64,000 bases of DNA, taken from the NCBI RefSeq assembly GCF_014356525.2, contig NC_052510.1, positions 15,300,778 through 15,364,777 of the forward strand, written 5' to 3'. The DNA comes from Nilaparvata lugens. Its lineage: Eukaryota; Arthropoda; Insecta; Hemiptera; Delphacidae. A model generated the notes under the pieces. It was not told the DNA's origin. It saw only the letters and a list, made by a program, of their open reading frames with translations, and did not search any database. The position numbers and the translations under genes are program-made. Each line of letters opens with the position of its first letter. Within the stretch, counting starts at the first letter, position 1. Below are positions 36,180-47,165 of this stretch, one piece after another.

Positions 36180-36440
36180 CATTCCCAATTTTACGAGCGT
36201 TGATTTCTAGTTTGGAGCGCACAGCACAGCACACGATCGCAGATGAAAACATTATTCGGCAGCAGCTTCAGACGCACTTCAAAAGCGAGGCGTTAAAAAC
36301 GATGCGGATGAGAGCAAATAAAAATAAGAGAGACAGAGATAGCAGAAAGAGTAATAAAACAGGAGTAGAGCAGCGAAAACCGCTGATAAATTATCGCCCA
36401 CCGGTTCGCCACTGCATCGGACGGACACTCAAGTAGCCTA
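36180..36440. promoter_or_regulatory. candidate enhancer/conserved non-coding element
   Basis: GC-richer stretch with TTTACGAG (36,190-36,197, the posterior-Hox type CTCGTAAA on the other strand), GCAAATAAAAATAAG (about 36,314) and a GATA palindrome-like gctgataaattatcgccc (about 36,382). It lies 1.1 kb from the PBC exon. A 99-codon frame crosses it but looks non-coding. Inference only. Confidence 0.25.
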
Positions 36441-36846
36441 CAACCGCCAAAATATGGAAATTGCATTCTAGAGTTATTGGAAGTAATTAAGAATTTTCAA
36501 ACCTAACGATAAATATTTGAAAGAAAGGTTATGATACTGACAGCGACACAACTGATGAATCAAATTCGATTCAATTGATTTCAAAATTACAACTGAACTT
36601 ATCAAAACATATTTGAGTAGAAACCAATGGCTGATAACAAAAATTAGTGTAAATTGACAAATTTGGTATATTTTGGTAAATTTTTCAAACGAAAATAATT
36701 TTATTTCTATGGTAGGATGTGGAATAACATACTGGTATTGTGACCAATCCTTATGAACATACTATAGAAAAGGATTTTCATTTGTTAGTAAGGCAAAGAG
36801 TTTGAACAATAAATAAACATTAATTTCTGGTTGGTAAACTCTAAAC

Positions 36847-37305
36847 ATTGGTGAAGCGTGTGGTGTTTTATGGATCGGAAACATGGGTGCTTACTGCTGG
36901 AGATATGCAAAGACTGAGAGTTTTTGAAAGAAAGGTGATGAGAAGAATCTTGGGCCCTGTTTTTGAGAATGGTCTCTGGAGAGGAAGAAGAAATTTTGAA
37001 ATAGAGAAATTATTAAACAATGAAGACATTGTGCGGTCGATAAAAGCTGGCAGAATAAGATGGATGGGGCATATGTTGAGAACGGGAGATGGAAGAGTGG
37101 TGAAATGTATATGGAAGGAGAAAATATATAACAGAAGAAGAAAAGGTCGATCAGGAAATAGATGGACGGATGATGTGGAACGCGATCTAGGGACGCTTGG
37201 AGTTCGTAACTGGAGGAGGCAGGCCGAGGATCGAGACAGATGGAGAGGATATGTGAGGGAGGCCAAGGGTTGTAAAGACCTGATGTAGAGCTGAGGAGTA
37301 AGTGA
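36847..37305 (+). mobile_element. 5'-truncated LINE insertion with 13-bp target-site duplication
   Basis: Flanked by perfect GTAAACTCTAAAC at 36,834-36,846 and 37,306-37,318. The 459-bp body encodes only the C-terminal part of a non-LTR retrotransposon ORF2, followed by a short tail (agctgaggagtaagtga). Severe 5' truncation and long exact duplications are typical of target-primed reverse transcription. Confidence 0.9.
36848..37288 (+). pseudogene. LINE ORF2 C-terminal domain (RTE/CR1-like), uninterrupted
   Basis: 146 codons without a stop: VVFYGSETWVLTAGDMQRLR, VFERKVMRRILGPVFENGLW, IVRSIKAGRIRWMGHMLRTG, RRRKGRSGNRWTDDVERDLG, ending DRWRGYVREAKGCKDLM-stop. YGSETW, the RILGP block, the RW.GH.LR block and GR..RW are the usual order after the RT domain. 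There is no real start codon; it begins at the insertion boundary. The open frame means the insertion is recent. Confidence 0.9.
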
Positions 37306-37400
37306 GTAAACTCTAAACTGGTGGACTTGTTGGAAGGTGGATCACTACCCTACCTTTAGACTTTAGACCGTGGACCGTAAACTAGTTGTTAATAGTCTAA

Positions 37401-37507
37401 GGCCCGGTTGCACAGAAACCGGTTAAATTTTAATCGTGGTTAATTTCGATTTTTGTGGTAAAAACGATTAAAACTTAACAACTCATTGGCTCTTGTGCAA
37501 CCGGCAC
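37401..37507. mobile_element. MITE, CCGGTTGCACA family, in the intron 76 bp from the exd exon donor
   Basis: ggcccggttgcacagaaacc, ggttaaattttaatcgtgg / ttttaaaacttaac-type inner arms, and ggctcttgtgcaaccggcac. It lies inside the 28-kb intron, just past the donor site of the exon ending at 37,584. Confidence 0.8.
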
Positions 37508-37583
37508 TAAATATATAATCCTGTAATCTAATTGTTTCTAACCTAGAATTAATATGAATTTCTCTTTGGTCGCGGGCACTCAC

Positions 37584-37834
37584 CTGTTCATACTTTTCGA
37601 GTTCCTGGTGGTAGATTTGTCTGATTTGCGCCAACTTGGCTCGGTAGTCAGAGTGTTCGATGGCGTTGTCAGGTTGGCCAGGTCCCCCCGCCGCCGCCGC
37701 ACTGGCAGTGGCCGCCGCCCCCGCACCGCCACCCTTCTCGGGCCCCGCCACCCCCTCAGCGATCAGCATGTTGTCCAGGCGCATCAGTTGCGGGTCGGGC
37801 GGCTCTTCCTCCTGTGTGTTGCGTAGGCTCAACA
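37584..37834 (-). CDS. exd: extradenticle (PBX-family Hox cofactor), internal exon: end of PBC-A, linker, start of PBC-B
   Basis: Exd is a nuclear TALE-homeodomain protein that binds DNA cooperatively with Hox proteins and depends on Hth/Meis for nuclear retention; the PBC domain is the Hth-binding part. Seen: on the minus strand an acceptor (ttgcag) precedes 37,834 and a donor (gtgagt) follows 37,584. The 251-nt exon begins with two bases of a Val codon (phase 1) and then encodes 83 residues in frame. They include the PBC-A segment [20 protein letters not shown], the conserved [10 protein letters not shown], an Ala/Gly-rich linker, and the PBC-B start [20 protein letters not shown] ending at KYEQ. 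From memory of the family, the match to insect Exd is almost residue for residue. The exon ends in phase 0 and joins exactly to the exon at 8,930-9,120 to give KYEQ-ACNEF. The linker is slightly irregular (ATAS inside the Ala run). There are no stops or frameshifts, so this is a functional exon. Confidence 0.97.
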
Positions 37835-38358
37835 CTGCAACAAACACAAACAAACACTTGCGTTATTCAGATGATAATAAACATGAATTATTCAGAATTA
37901 TCCATTTTTTATGAAATGGCACAGTTGAGAATATTTGGATTATTGGGTGAAAAGACTTGAAGATTTCAAAACTTTTCTTCTAAGATAAAGAGAAAGTAGT
38001 ATAATATGCAGAGCTGGAATAAAGCCTATTTTGCTACATTTAAACCTATATTGAAATCTATAGCTTTCAATACAGCAATATAGAGCTTTTAATACAGAAA
38101 TATTGAAAGCATTGATACTATTTAATAATCTCGAAGTTATTAAAGACTGATGTTTCTGTAAATTGATTTCTTTGCGTCAATCTTAAATATCTCAGATTAC
38201 CATTAGTAAAAACAAACAGATTTCCTTCTTCTGTGGTATGAGTAACGAATTAAATTTCCACGGTTTCATTGAGGCTCAATAGAGCCTGAAACAAACATTG
38301 ATATCCTCTTTTCCCATAGAATCTACAGTTTTAGGCACAGACATGAGCTGAGTCCGTC

Positions 38359-38359
<1 letters not shown>

Positions 38360-38395
<36 letters not shown>
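38360..38395 (+). repeat. (GT)17 microsatellite
   Basis: An uninterrupted GT run followed by ggggaggggggtt. Confidence 0.97.
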
Positions 38396-38397
<2 letters not shown>

Positions 38398-38604
38398 GAG
38401 GGGGGTTGTCTATCCTGTGTTGAGAGCTCAGCGTTTCAAGACTATCAAGACTGGGTGGATACCCAGCTGCCTAGTATTCGGCCCTAGTAAGACTGATATC
38501 CTCACTGAGGAAAACTGTCTTCAATGTACTCATGGTATACGCCATATCTGGAGTACAGGTAGTCTGCATCATTGGTGAACTAGTATGGAGAAGAAGTCTA
38601 GACT

Positions 38605-38750
38605 AATAGACAATGCCAAGATAAGATTAGTCTCTGGATCTGGTCTAGATTAGTCTAGTGCGTCGTGCACTAGACTAGTCTAGATTAATGTCCGAGACAT
38701 ATTAATCTAGATTAATCACGAGACAATCTAGATTAGTCTCCAGAGATTTC
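38605..38750. repeat. cluster of TCTAGATTA palindromes
   Basis: The words tctagattagtct, ctagtgcgtcgtgcactag, agactagtctagatta, taatctagattaatc and ctagattagtctcc form overlapping inverted repeats, including a 19-nt palindrome centred at about 38,664. Confidence 0.75.
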
Positions 38751-39224
38751 AATGCAAGCACAAGTTTAGATTGCTCCACGAAAACAAAAACCCTGAAAAA
38801 TACATTCATTCAATACAAAAAGAAATAACCAAGTGAAATAAATCGAGTTGTTCAAGTATTCTGTCGGTAGATGATTTATTCAGACGCAAGGAAGCTTCAT
38901 ATTACTAGATTTCTGTGTTTCATTTTATCATTGTTTTGCATTCTTTACATCTTACACCTAGTTGAGGTTCCTCACACAGATTTCTCATCAACTCCTATTA
39001 AACAAATACATACTCTAATTCTTTGCTAGTCTTGATTGTAATTGCAACCGAGAATTCCAATACCCTCATCGAGTCACCATCTTGCAGGTCTAGCCTAAAC
39101 TTCCAAACCCTCCCCAAACCTTACCACCCCAAGCTCCTCATCAACCTCAAAAACCAGTCAACAGCGTAAAACGACATGGTCCTAACACTCAGGGCAGTTA
39201 TTGTAAGCGACAAATAGTTATTGT

Positions 39225-39400
39225 AATAATAGTGAGCAACCAGCAGCAAGCAAGCAACAAGTGTCAGACGGGCTGCATAAGCGACGCACGACCGTTTGCT
39301 GCTCGTGAACCGGGAGGTTTACGAGCGTGTTACGACCGGCAATCGACTGAAACTTTGACGTCCGACGAGTCGTCGTCTTTACGACCGACTTCTCTCCTCT
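39225..39400. promoter_or_regulatory. candidate enhancer with two TTTACGA sites
   Basis: A GC-richer island with TTTACGAG (39,318-39,325), TTTACGAC (39,378-39,385) and a further ttacgacc (39,329). The CTCGTAAA/GTCGTAAA half-sites resemble posterior Hox/Caudal-type preferences. There is no coding signature. Confidence 0.25.
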
Positions 39401-40133
39401 CACTCTCTCTCTTTCTCTCTCACTCTTCTCTCGTCATTGCACATCCAACCTTAACCTCAACTACCCTTTTACAGGCCATCGCCACGCTTTCAACTTTCAT
39501 TCTACTGCCGCCTCTTTCCTGCTCTTCTAGCAACTTCTCCCAACCTCGCAAAACTGCAATCAGGACTTCAGAATTGAGCAATGAAAGTGGATTTATTATA
39601 AGTGGTTGTTGCTTATTAAATTTGAAATCTAAAAACGGATGTAATATAAGTATGAAGGAGATGATGCTATAAATCAAGGTAATACATAAGTATTATGGAT
39701 AATAATTAGTTTGTTGAATATTAAAAGTGCGTATTCATCAGCAAGAGTGAATGTGACTTGTGTGACTTGTCTATATTGACGGTCTATTAATTTTAATAAA
39801 TATTGATTGTGTATTATTGTAAAGTTTTTGTGAAGTAATAATAATATTGTAGTACAAATCAGAAATTTGGATAGTTGTTATATGAAGAAACCGTCATTAG
39901 TTCTTGGTTCCAACGTACAAACCAGCATCTTTTACATATAACAGAAACATAGAGCGTTACAAAAAATCGTTCTATTTATCCATTAACCCAAGTTCAGATA
40001 TTCAATTTTGGAATACCCTTATCTAGTAGAGCCCTGAAATGATTGAATTGATTTTAAAAATAGACAGAAAACACTGCTTGAATCCGAGAATTTGAATCGA
40101 CGTTACTATGGTTTATCGACGAGATAGTCGAAA

Positions 40134-40799
40134 TTGAATTACCCAGGCTATTCTAGATTTTCTTTCCAACTGAGCACTAATTGGACTAGCCGAATTAATT
40201 TTACACAGGAGGGTGAATACCACTCTATATTTGATGTGGATTGGCAAGTCGCCTATCCAAGGATAAAGAGAAGGAAAATTATAGAAATAATATTCACTAT
40301 ATATTTGATTGAGCTTGACAAGCCAGATATAACCAGAAGTATAGACAGGTCAAAGAGAAGGACGAAAAAGGAGAAGACGTCTAAGTATAATTACAAGAAA
40401 ATGGAACAAGACAAAGATCAACAGGATGGCAAGGGAGGAGGAAGGGAACGACATGTTTGCGTCTTTGGCCTGGTAGCAAGGTGCGAAACTAGTGGCCGAC
40501 TCCTTGTTAGCCGGTGTGGCTTCACCGGAACACAGCAGCGCATAAATCTAGTGGCAGCCGCCCCCGGAGGCGGCAGAGCGGAGGCGGACAGTCTCCTGCA
40601 GCAGACCGCTTTAATTTCCCCGCCAGCCGGCCAAGTGATGAATGCTCTCGTCGCCACCTTCAACAGAATGTGCCCCCCCCCCCAACATGATCACCACTTG
40701 GGGGACACACAGTACACACCTCTTACCACAATCACACCAACAATATCTTGCTGCGGAACACATGCACTTACCGCTTCCAGTGAGTGTTGTCTCATGTAA
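40134..40799 (+). other. 221-codon open frame, doubtful; its GC-rich core (40,430-40,700) may be regulatory
   Basis: The frame runs from an ATG through a Lys/Arg-rich part (SIDRSKRRTKKEKTSKYNYK) into a GC-rich part (GLVARCETSGRLLVSRCGFT, LVAAAPGGGRAEADSLLQQT). I recognise no domain. The first half is ordinary AT-rich intron and the GC-rich half also stays open on the minus strand, which argues for composition rather than coding. The GC core holds gcataaatc and tttaatttcc and may be a conserved non-coding element. Confidence 0.2.
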
Positions 40800-42059
40800 T
40801 CTCCTAATGTCTAGTGTAATGATGGTTGAATGCTCTCCTCAACCAATTTCCTTTAGTTTTAGTGTAGACAATATGAGAAATTGGTGCCAACACATGAATA
40901 TTATACTTGCTTCAGATTATTCAAATGAAAGAACACATTGTGTGATTTAGGGATAGTGATATCTTATTTTGAGAGATCGATTACTTTTATATTTTTTGAT
41001 GTTCATTAACCAGTGATCTTCTGTGAATAAGGCATATTTTTGTTAAACACTACACCTTAAATTTATGTCTTTTACAACAATATGAAATTGAAATCGAGTC
41101 GATTGTTTGTTAATGTAGGTCAAGTGGTAATTAAATTCACGAACTCAGAAATCTTCAACTCAAAATGAATGAATAACTCTTATAAAGCAGCCTTAATTTA
41201 TGACATGAAAGGTAATAACAGTTTTCTATTTGAATAGCTCTGTAGTAGCCTTAATCACAGAACTAAGTCTTTGAGTTCATTCAGTCTATGACTTAATCGT
41301 TAGGGATGAAAAATGAATCAAAATACTGGAGTTAAAAAAAACATGAAGTATGTAATTTTCTAATTATTATACCGCATAATTTCCTCTTATCATTGGAGAT
41401 TTTTTTATTGCTGAATGGATTCAAGAGATAAATTTTCTTCTAAACTTCCAGCACTATAAATGATGATTGTTACAACTAGAACAAACAAATAATGTGGTTA
41501 TTGAAAAAATGAACTATTGCCAGTTAGTGTGACGTATAGTGTAGTGTACTAAGCTAACAACCATAACAAAATCCGTCCAATTCGAAGTTCTAAATAAGGT
41601 AGCCCAAATTGATCCAACCTCAAAATTTCAACTTAATGCATCCTACTGTATTTACCTAAATTCAATCTCTCATTTCAACAGACTAGAAATTATTACTGGA
41701 GATGATTGCAGTGGTTGCTCACTGTAGTATGTTTTCAGTTGACTGCCAGGCTTGGTTGTCATCAAATTGATTGAATCTAGAAGGCCGTGTTCAACAGAAA
41801 CACAGACTCAGAGCAGCCAGCAGTAGCACGACGCTGAAAGGTTTTCCAAATCCCCAACCAAATTCTGAACGCTGAGTTCCATACTCACATGGGTCCCCTG
41901 TATAATAGGTTGGGGGTGCAGGGGAGAGGGGTTAGCCATCGTCGCAGCGTTGTAAATTGGAATTCCAGAGCTTGGTTTGTGAGCTCTCTCACTCACTCTC
42001 GCACACACTCTCCTCGCGTGCTGCATTCTCTCTCTAGAATCGCATTAATTACAAGTGTT

Positions 42060-42300
42060 AAATGAATTGTGGTGATTCTTCCCGATCCTTCTCCTCCTTT
42101 CCTCATCTTATTCTTCTTCATCCTCTTTCTCGTCCCCATGTCCTTGCCACAGATGCCGATTGCTTCCCCTCCTCTTCCGAACTCCTCTCCTCTCCCAACC
42201 CTATTCCTATTCAAAATTCTTTTTTCCATTTCGGAAAACGAACGCAGCAGCCGCGTTACAGTCCCTGATGTGTACCCTCCCCTTCCCCCACCGCTCATAC
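42060..42300 (+). repeat. pyrimidine-rich tract
   Basis: TTC/CTCC-rich plus-strand stretch with several overlapping Ser/Pro/Leu frames. A further weaker pyrimidine-rich zone follows at 42,560-43,200 and 43,430-43,660. Confidence 0.75.
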
Positions 42301-43225
42301 AACCACTCATTCATTCTATCACACTCACACACTCTGGCCATACACACTCCCACGCGCAAGAACACTTTTCGATATACCTCATCCTGGAGAGGTGAGGAGG
42401 CGGATGAAAAGGAGTATGAGGAGGAGGAAGGAATTCGGTGTCGTGGCAGTAGTAACGTGGTTGAAGGGTATAGGGGGAGACTGGAACAGGGATGGAAACT
42501 CAATCGAATTCGAAAATTACGTTTTTCACTTACTGCCTCCTCAACCCCTAGCGGAGTCTGTTTGTGTGGGTAGAAGAACATCGGCTTCTATTCATTCTTT
42601 ATCCAGCTCTGCTACGCATCTCTTTTTCTACCACTTCCAATGACATTTCCTCCTTTTATCTTCATTTCAGTCACACTCACATTTATTTTTCCTTCGCTTG
42701 TCTCTTCTCTGACATTCCCTTGATTCTGTATGCTTCTCTATTCTGATTCTGATATTCCAAACTCTGATACTCTGTATATTCCATATTCCATACTCTGATT
42801 AATCCATAAATTTTCTGGTTACGTTCTACAATTATTTCATTTTCCTCGACTATTTTCTCAGATTTCCATCATTCTTCTTGATATTTTCCCCCAACTTATA
42901 CTTTCTCCTATATACGTTTGGTTCTACTCTTTATTATAGGCTGCTTCTCAAATCCTTTCTTCTCCTTTATCTTCTCTCTAAGAAGAAAGTTGAATGGGAG
43001 CTTCTCCTCCTCGTCTCTTTTTGTCGTCGCCTTTCGTTGGGGAAATCCCATTTGGCTGCGACATTCTTATTGCCAGTTGCAAGGTGCAAAGGTCGGCCCT
43101 CAGGCCTCCAATCATTGCTTCTCCTCTCTGCTCATTCTTTGTCCTCATATTCTTTCTATTTGCCTTCTTCTTTTTCACTGCTACCACTTCTACATGATTC
43201 CATTCAGATCTTCCTTTCCTTATAA

Positions 43226-43431
43226 AGGTAGGCGCACACAGATCGTCATCGGACGGACGGCACGCATCGGACGGATTGGACGATTAGATTTGATGCATTG
43301 TATTGAATTGGAGTGCGCATACCTATCCGCATCGTATAGGTATGCGCAATTGAAAACAATGCATCAAATCTAATCGTCCGATCCGTCCGATGTGTGCCGT
43401 CCGTCCGATGACGATCTGTGTGCGCCTACCT
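43226..43431. mobile_element. 206-bp near-perfect palindromic MITE with TAA target duplication
   Basis: The arms are almost exact complements for about 85 bp: aggtaggcgcacacagatcg, tcatcggacggacgg, gacgattagatttgatgcat / the mirror, meeting at cctatccgcatcgtatagg. TAA flanks both ends (43,223-43,225 and 43,432-43,434), fitting a PIF/Harbinger-type non-autonomous element. The near-identity of the arms suggests youth or gene conversion between arms. Confidence 0.9.
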
Positions 43432-44109
43432 TAATTCATCTATTCTCTTTTACAACTTCTCGACTCCTAAAACATCTAATCTTCCCCTTCTTGTATTTCT
43501 TCTTTCTATAAACCGCTTTATAGAAAACACTTCTAATTATAAACCACTTTCCTTTCATGCCTTTCTGAAACTTCTTCCTCTTCTTCTTTTTTAAATTTAT
43601 TTCTTATTCATCTTCAGTTTTCACTTTTCTTTTACTTCTTCTTCTTCCCTCAGTTACCTCAGTTGACAGTTAGTTGGTTAGGAATTACTTGAACTACCTA
43701 CTTTCCCTTAGAAAATGCAATTGTTCTCTTCTCAACACAGATCAAAAAATCAAATAAAAAAATTCTTTATTGGTTCTTCAACAACAATAAATATACAAAA
43801 AAAACTTTCAGATGTACGCGTATGTGAGGATACTTCATACCCCAAGGAACATGAATAGAATTCCAAACACCGATTATATAATAATAAATTAATTCCAGTA
43901 TGGGGTGCTCCATTCCTACCAAGCGAGATAAACTTAACAATAATCTCACTGTTCACGATAATGATTCTGACAGACAAAAACATGGAGAATCCAGCATTTG
44001 GGGAGCAATTTATTAACAAATTTGAAATGATGAAACGACCGACTCAAAATGAAACTGAATGAGTGACAAAATGAATAAAAACTGACGAAGTGGAAATAAT
44101 AAAAAGCTT

Positions 44110-44345
44110 TAATGATTGAGGAATAACACTCCATTCACTAATTTGTTCAATAGGAGGCGAACATCTCAACATTATAGCCTAGCAAATCTCGGGCGACAGA
44201 ATTCAATTCAATCAACTTTCAATCAGCATCGCTGTTCCGAAACTTGTGAAAAGAGCAGACGGTTGAGCAATTTTCAAATGGCCAAGATGTGCGCGACCAA
44301 AGCAGTCAGCATTCAGCACTCAGCAGCCAACAAGCTAATCTGGTA
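44110..44345. other. GC-richer anonymous stretch
   Basis: Contains cagtcagcattcagcactca and short frames only. No gene or repeat recognised. It is followed by a TTC-rich run (44,450-44,530). Confidence 0.3.
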
Positions 44346-46253
44346 GTCTCAGCACACACCACGGTCTACAAGAAAAGTGAAATTTTCACCCTTCTGTATT
44401 AAGTTACACTTTTCCAGGCAACCGAGTGTTGCTTTCATCTACAACTTCTACTTCTTTCTTCAGTTTTCCTTCTTAAATTTCTTCTTCTTTCTCTCCTTCT
44501 TCTTCTTCTTCCTCTCCTTCTTCTTCTTTCACCCTCAAGGAACAGAAGAAAAGCCTCCCCGCCGACAACGGAGTAAAGTTGTCATTGGTAGGGACAAGTT
44601 TTCTAATTAAAAGTTTGAAGCATTCATTAGGATGTTTCTTCCCCTTCTATTCCGTCTCCGATATAGCAGCTATAGCAGCAGCAGGGAAAGCAACGCACGC
44701 TAGCAATTCCGCTTTTATTCTTCTTCTTCTTTTCTTCTGCTTCTTCAGTTATTATTTGTAGTCTGCGACAGCGCGAATCGCTTTCTGACTTTGTTTCTTC
44801 ATGCTCTTCTTCTTTCTGTGTCATCATTATCATCATCATCATAATCATCAGCGTCGTCATCGATATAAAGCTACATTAGTTTCCTTACAATTACATGAAA
44901 GATCTGAACTTTACAACAAATTCAAAACGATCACATTATCCAAACGTATAGAACTTGTTTTCTAAACCTGAACAAAATAGAGGCAGTCTACATATTGGCT
45001 GATTCAAACTAGTCCACTGAAATTGCAATAAAGTTGATTCGACTTCCAAGTCGTGTTCAATATTCTTTGTTTTTGGAAACACTCATCATTGAAATGACTA
45101 GGGAAAGGCGAACCTTGAGCTACTCCTCTCCCAAATATAAGAAAGATCCCATTGAATCATACTTGAAATGAGACTTTAACCATTTAAAAACAAAATTAGA
45201 ATTATTATATACTATTCATTTCTCTCCCAAATATACAAACTATCCCATTGAAACATACTTAAAACGAGACGTGCTTCATTAAACATTGAAGAAACATTTC
45301 TTATTCTATTCATAAAATGCAGTTATAGAGCATCAAAAGATAAACAAAGATAACGAATATGAAGAACGATGCAGGAAATAGGACTGAGATGAGAGGATAA
45401 CATCTAACATGCAACGGAAAATATAAGAAGTTGTGAAAAAATGTAATGTTCAAATTCAACAAAGACGAAGGGCAACCTGTTAACAAAAATACAAGGATAC
45501 AAGATACATTTGATAGCGGCTTTGATAAAAATCTACCAATGAACGAGACAAAACTTGGAAAAATTACACAAGGATCAAGCATGTTGCAAAATGCACGTAA
45601 CGAAGGGTTTCCCTTGAACAACCAATTCAACATAGTTAAACAACTGGAAACTAACAGTTGATTTCATTTGAGGAAAGAATCCAACCGACTCATCTTCATT
45701 CCTGGTAACACCCTTCCATGCCGTTACGAAATTATTGTGCATCGTACAACACATTGCACGCAAAAAATGCCTCCATTCTATGACAAAATTCACTTACAAC
45801 CGTCAGCATTAGTTGTATGGGAAGCATTGGTGTTTCTTAAAAGGATTACTGACAGTTTCACACGGAGTAGCAGCAGCGGTGTTGGCGGAACGCAATATTA
45901 AACATTCTTCGGCAGTGAGGAATTCTCTCCATTCGTATGAAACACGATGTAGGGAAGGAAAAGGGTGAGAAGGAAAAGGGAGAGAGGGAAGGAATCCCGA
46001 CCGACATTCCTGGAGCTGCGTACCAGGACTCTCGCGTCACGTCACATCGGGATCTGAAACCAGTAACTATGCTCACGTGGGTTACACCACACCACACTCT
46101 CTCCTGATAACGGCGTTCACGTTTCAACAATCAACGGAAATAAACTTGTTTTCAAAATATGTAATTAACTAGTTGAAAGTTGTGGTTATTTTAAAAAGTG
46201 AATCTGTTGTTGTAGTTTCAACCATCAAGGAAAATGAGCTAGTTTTCAGTATG

Positions 46254-46530
46254 AGTCAACTGGTTAAATAATAATAATAATATCGAGTGACCTGGCTGGC
46301 TCAGGTCTGGTGTCAGAGTTTTCAGGTCGCAACTGATCAATTTCAGGGCCTCTGACATGACCTAACGACTGCTTTTTAGGCAGCCGGGACCGACGGCTTA
46401 ACGTATCCATGCGAAACACGGGAGTGGCCCGAGACAAATATCTTGCCCGGGCCGGGATCTGAACCCGGGCCTCTGAATCACAAAGCCAGCATGTAATCCA
46501 CTCGACTACGGCCACTCCAGTCAACTGGTT
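46254..46530 (-). mobile_element. tRNA-derived SINE with 12-bp target-site duplication
   Basis: Direct repeats AGTCAACTGGTT at 46,254-46,265 and 46,519-46,530 bound a 253-bp element. On the minus strand it starts with a tRNA-like head: box A TGGCCGTAGTCGAGTGG (46,514-46,498) and box B GGGTTCAGATCCCG (46,466-46,453). A GC-rich body unrelated to tRNA follows, and it ends in (ATT)n (46,283-46,266). This is a textbook Pol III SINE; the perfect duplication indicates recent insertion. Confidence 0.95.
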
Positions 46531-46654
46531 GATCATGCTAATTGAAAGTTGTGGTTATTCAGAAAAATAAACATATATGTCAGTGTCTTATTGCTGCTAC
46601 CATTCTGCTATGCTACACTACTGGACAGTAATTAATCACCAAGATTCATCACAT

Positions 46655-46727
46655 AGGCCTAGTTGCACAAGAGCCTGTTAAATTTTACCCGATTCGAATT
46701 TAATAGTCTTTTGTGCAACCGTACCGG
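46655..46727. mobile_element. short internally deleted MITE, CCGGTTGCACA family
   Basis: aggcctagttgcacaagagc, ctgttaaattttaccc and aatttaatagtcttttgtgc-aaccg retain both ends, but the centre is reduced to a few bases. Confidence 0.6.
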
Positions 46728-46924
46728 AGTTTTTAAATATAATGAGAATTCCCTCAACTTAATCACAACATAAATGTGAATTGTGACAAGAAATAGCTAA
46801 CTATTCAGATTTTTTCTAAATTTAAATACCATAGTTTCGCACCACCTTTGGAATATGTTAAAAAATCCATGAACATGGCTTCACAAATGGAGAGTTTTGG
46901 TAAAGAGATAATCTTGATTGTTCA

Positions 46925-47165
46925 ATAATTATATGAAATTGGCGACTAGAAATGTAAATTCAATGACACTTGTACTAAATAAATTGTAGATATAAACAAA
47001 TTGACGACAATGATAAAATGTACAAAATACGCCGTGAGGAGATTCTAATTATATGAAATTGGTGACTAGAAATGTAAATTCAATGACTCTTGTACTAAAT
47101 AAATTGTAGATAGTAAACAAATTGACGACAATGATAAAATGTACATAATACGCCAAGAGAAGATT
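46925..47165 (+). repeat. 120-bp tandem duplication (two copies)
   Basis: atatgaaattgg starts at 46,931 and 47,051, exactly 120 bp apart. The copies differ by a handful of substitutions (ggcgact/ggtgact, gacact/gactct) and one base of length. Non-coding. Confidence 0.9.

Larger units (their letters stand above)
9121..37583 (-). other. exd: exd intron (28,463 bp) inside PBC-B
   Basis: This intron separates KYEQ from ACNEF in phase 0, with donor gtgagt at 37,583 and acceptor ending tag at 9,121. It contains no further exd exon, and none is needed, because the two coding ends join without a gap. It is filled with satellites, MITEs, LINE remnants, pyrimidine tracts and a partial triplication, listed separately. 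9,130-11,000 is AT-rich with no recognisable element; 28,600-30,800 is likewise mostly anonymous apart from Ser/Leu-type spurious frames. Confidence 0.9.

Noticed and set aside
42878..43373. Two overlapping frames of 115 and 151 codons
   Set aside because: They run through pyrimidine-rich DNA and into the palindromic MITE at 43,226; composition is typical of chance frames.
45310..46130. Frames of 70-107 codons on both strands in the 45-46-kb area
   Set aside because: No recognisable domain, AT-rich codon use like the intron, and mutual overlap on opposite strands.
46440..46518. Functional tRNA gene on the minus strand
   Set aside because: Box A and B are present, but the element has a 3' body, an (ATT)n tail and flanking target duplications, so it is a SINE.
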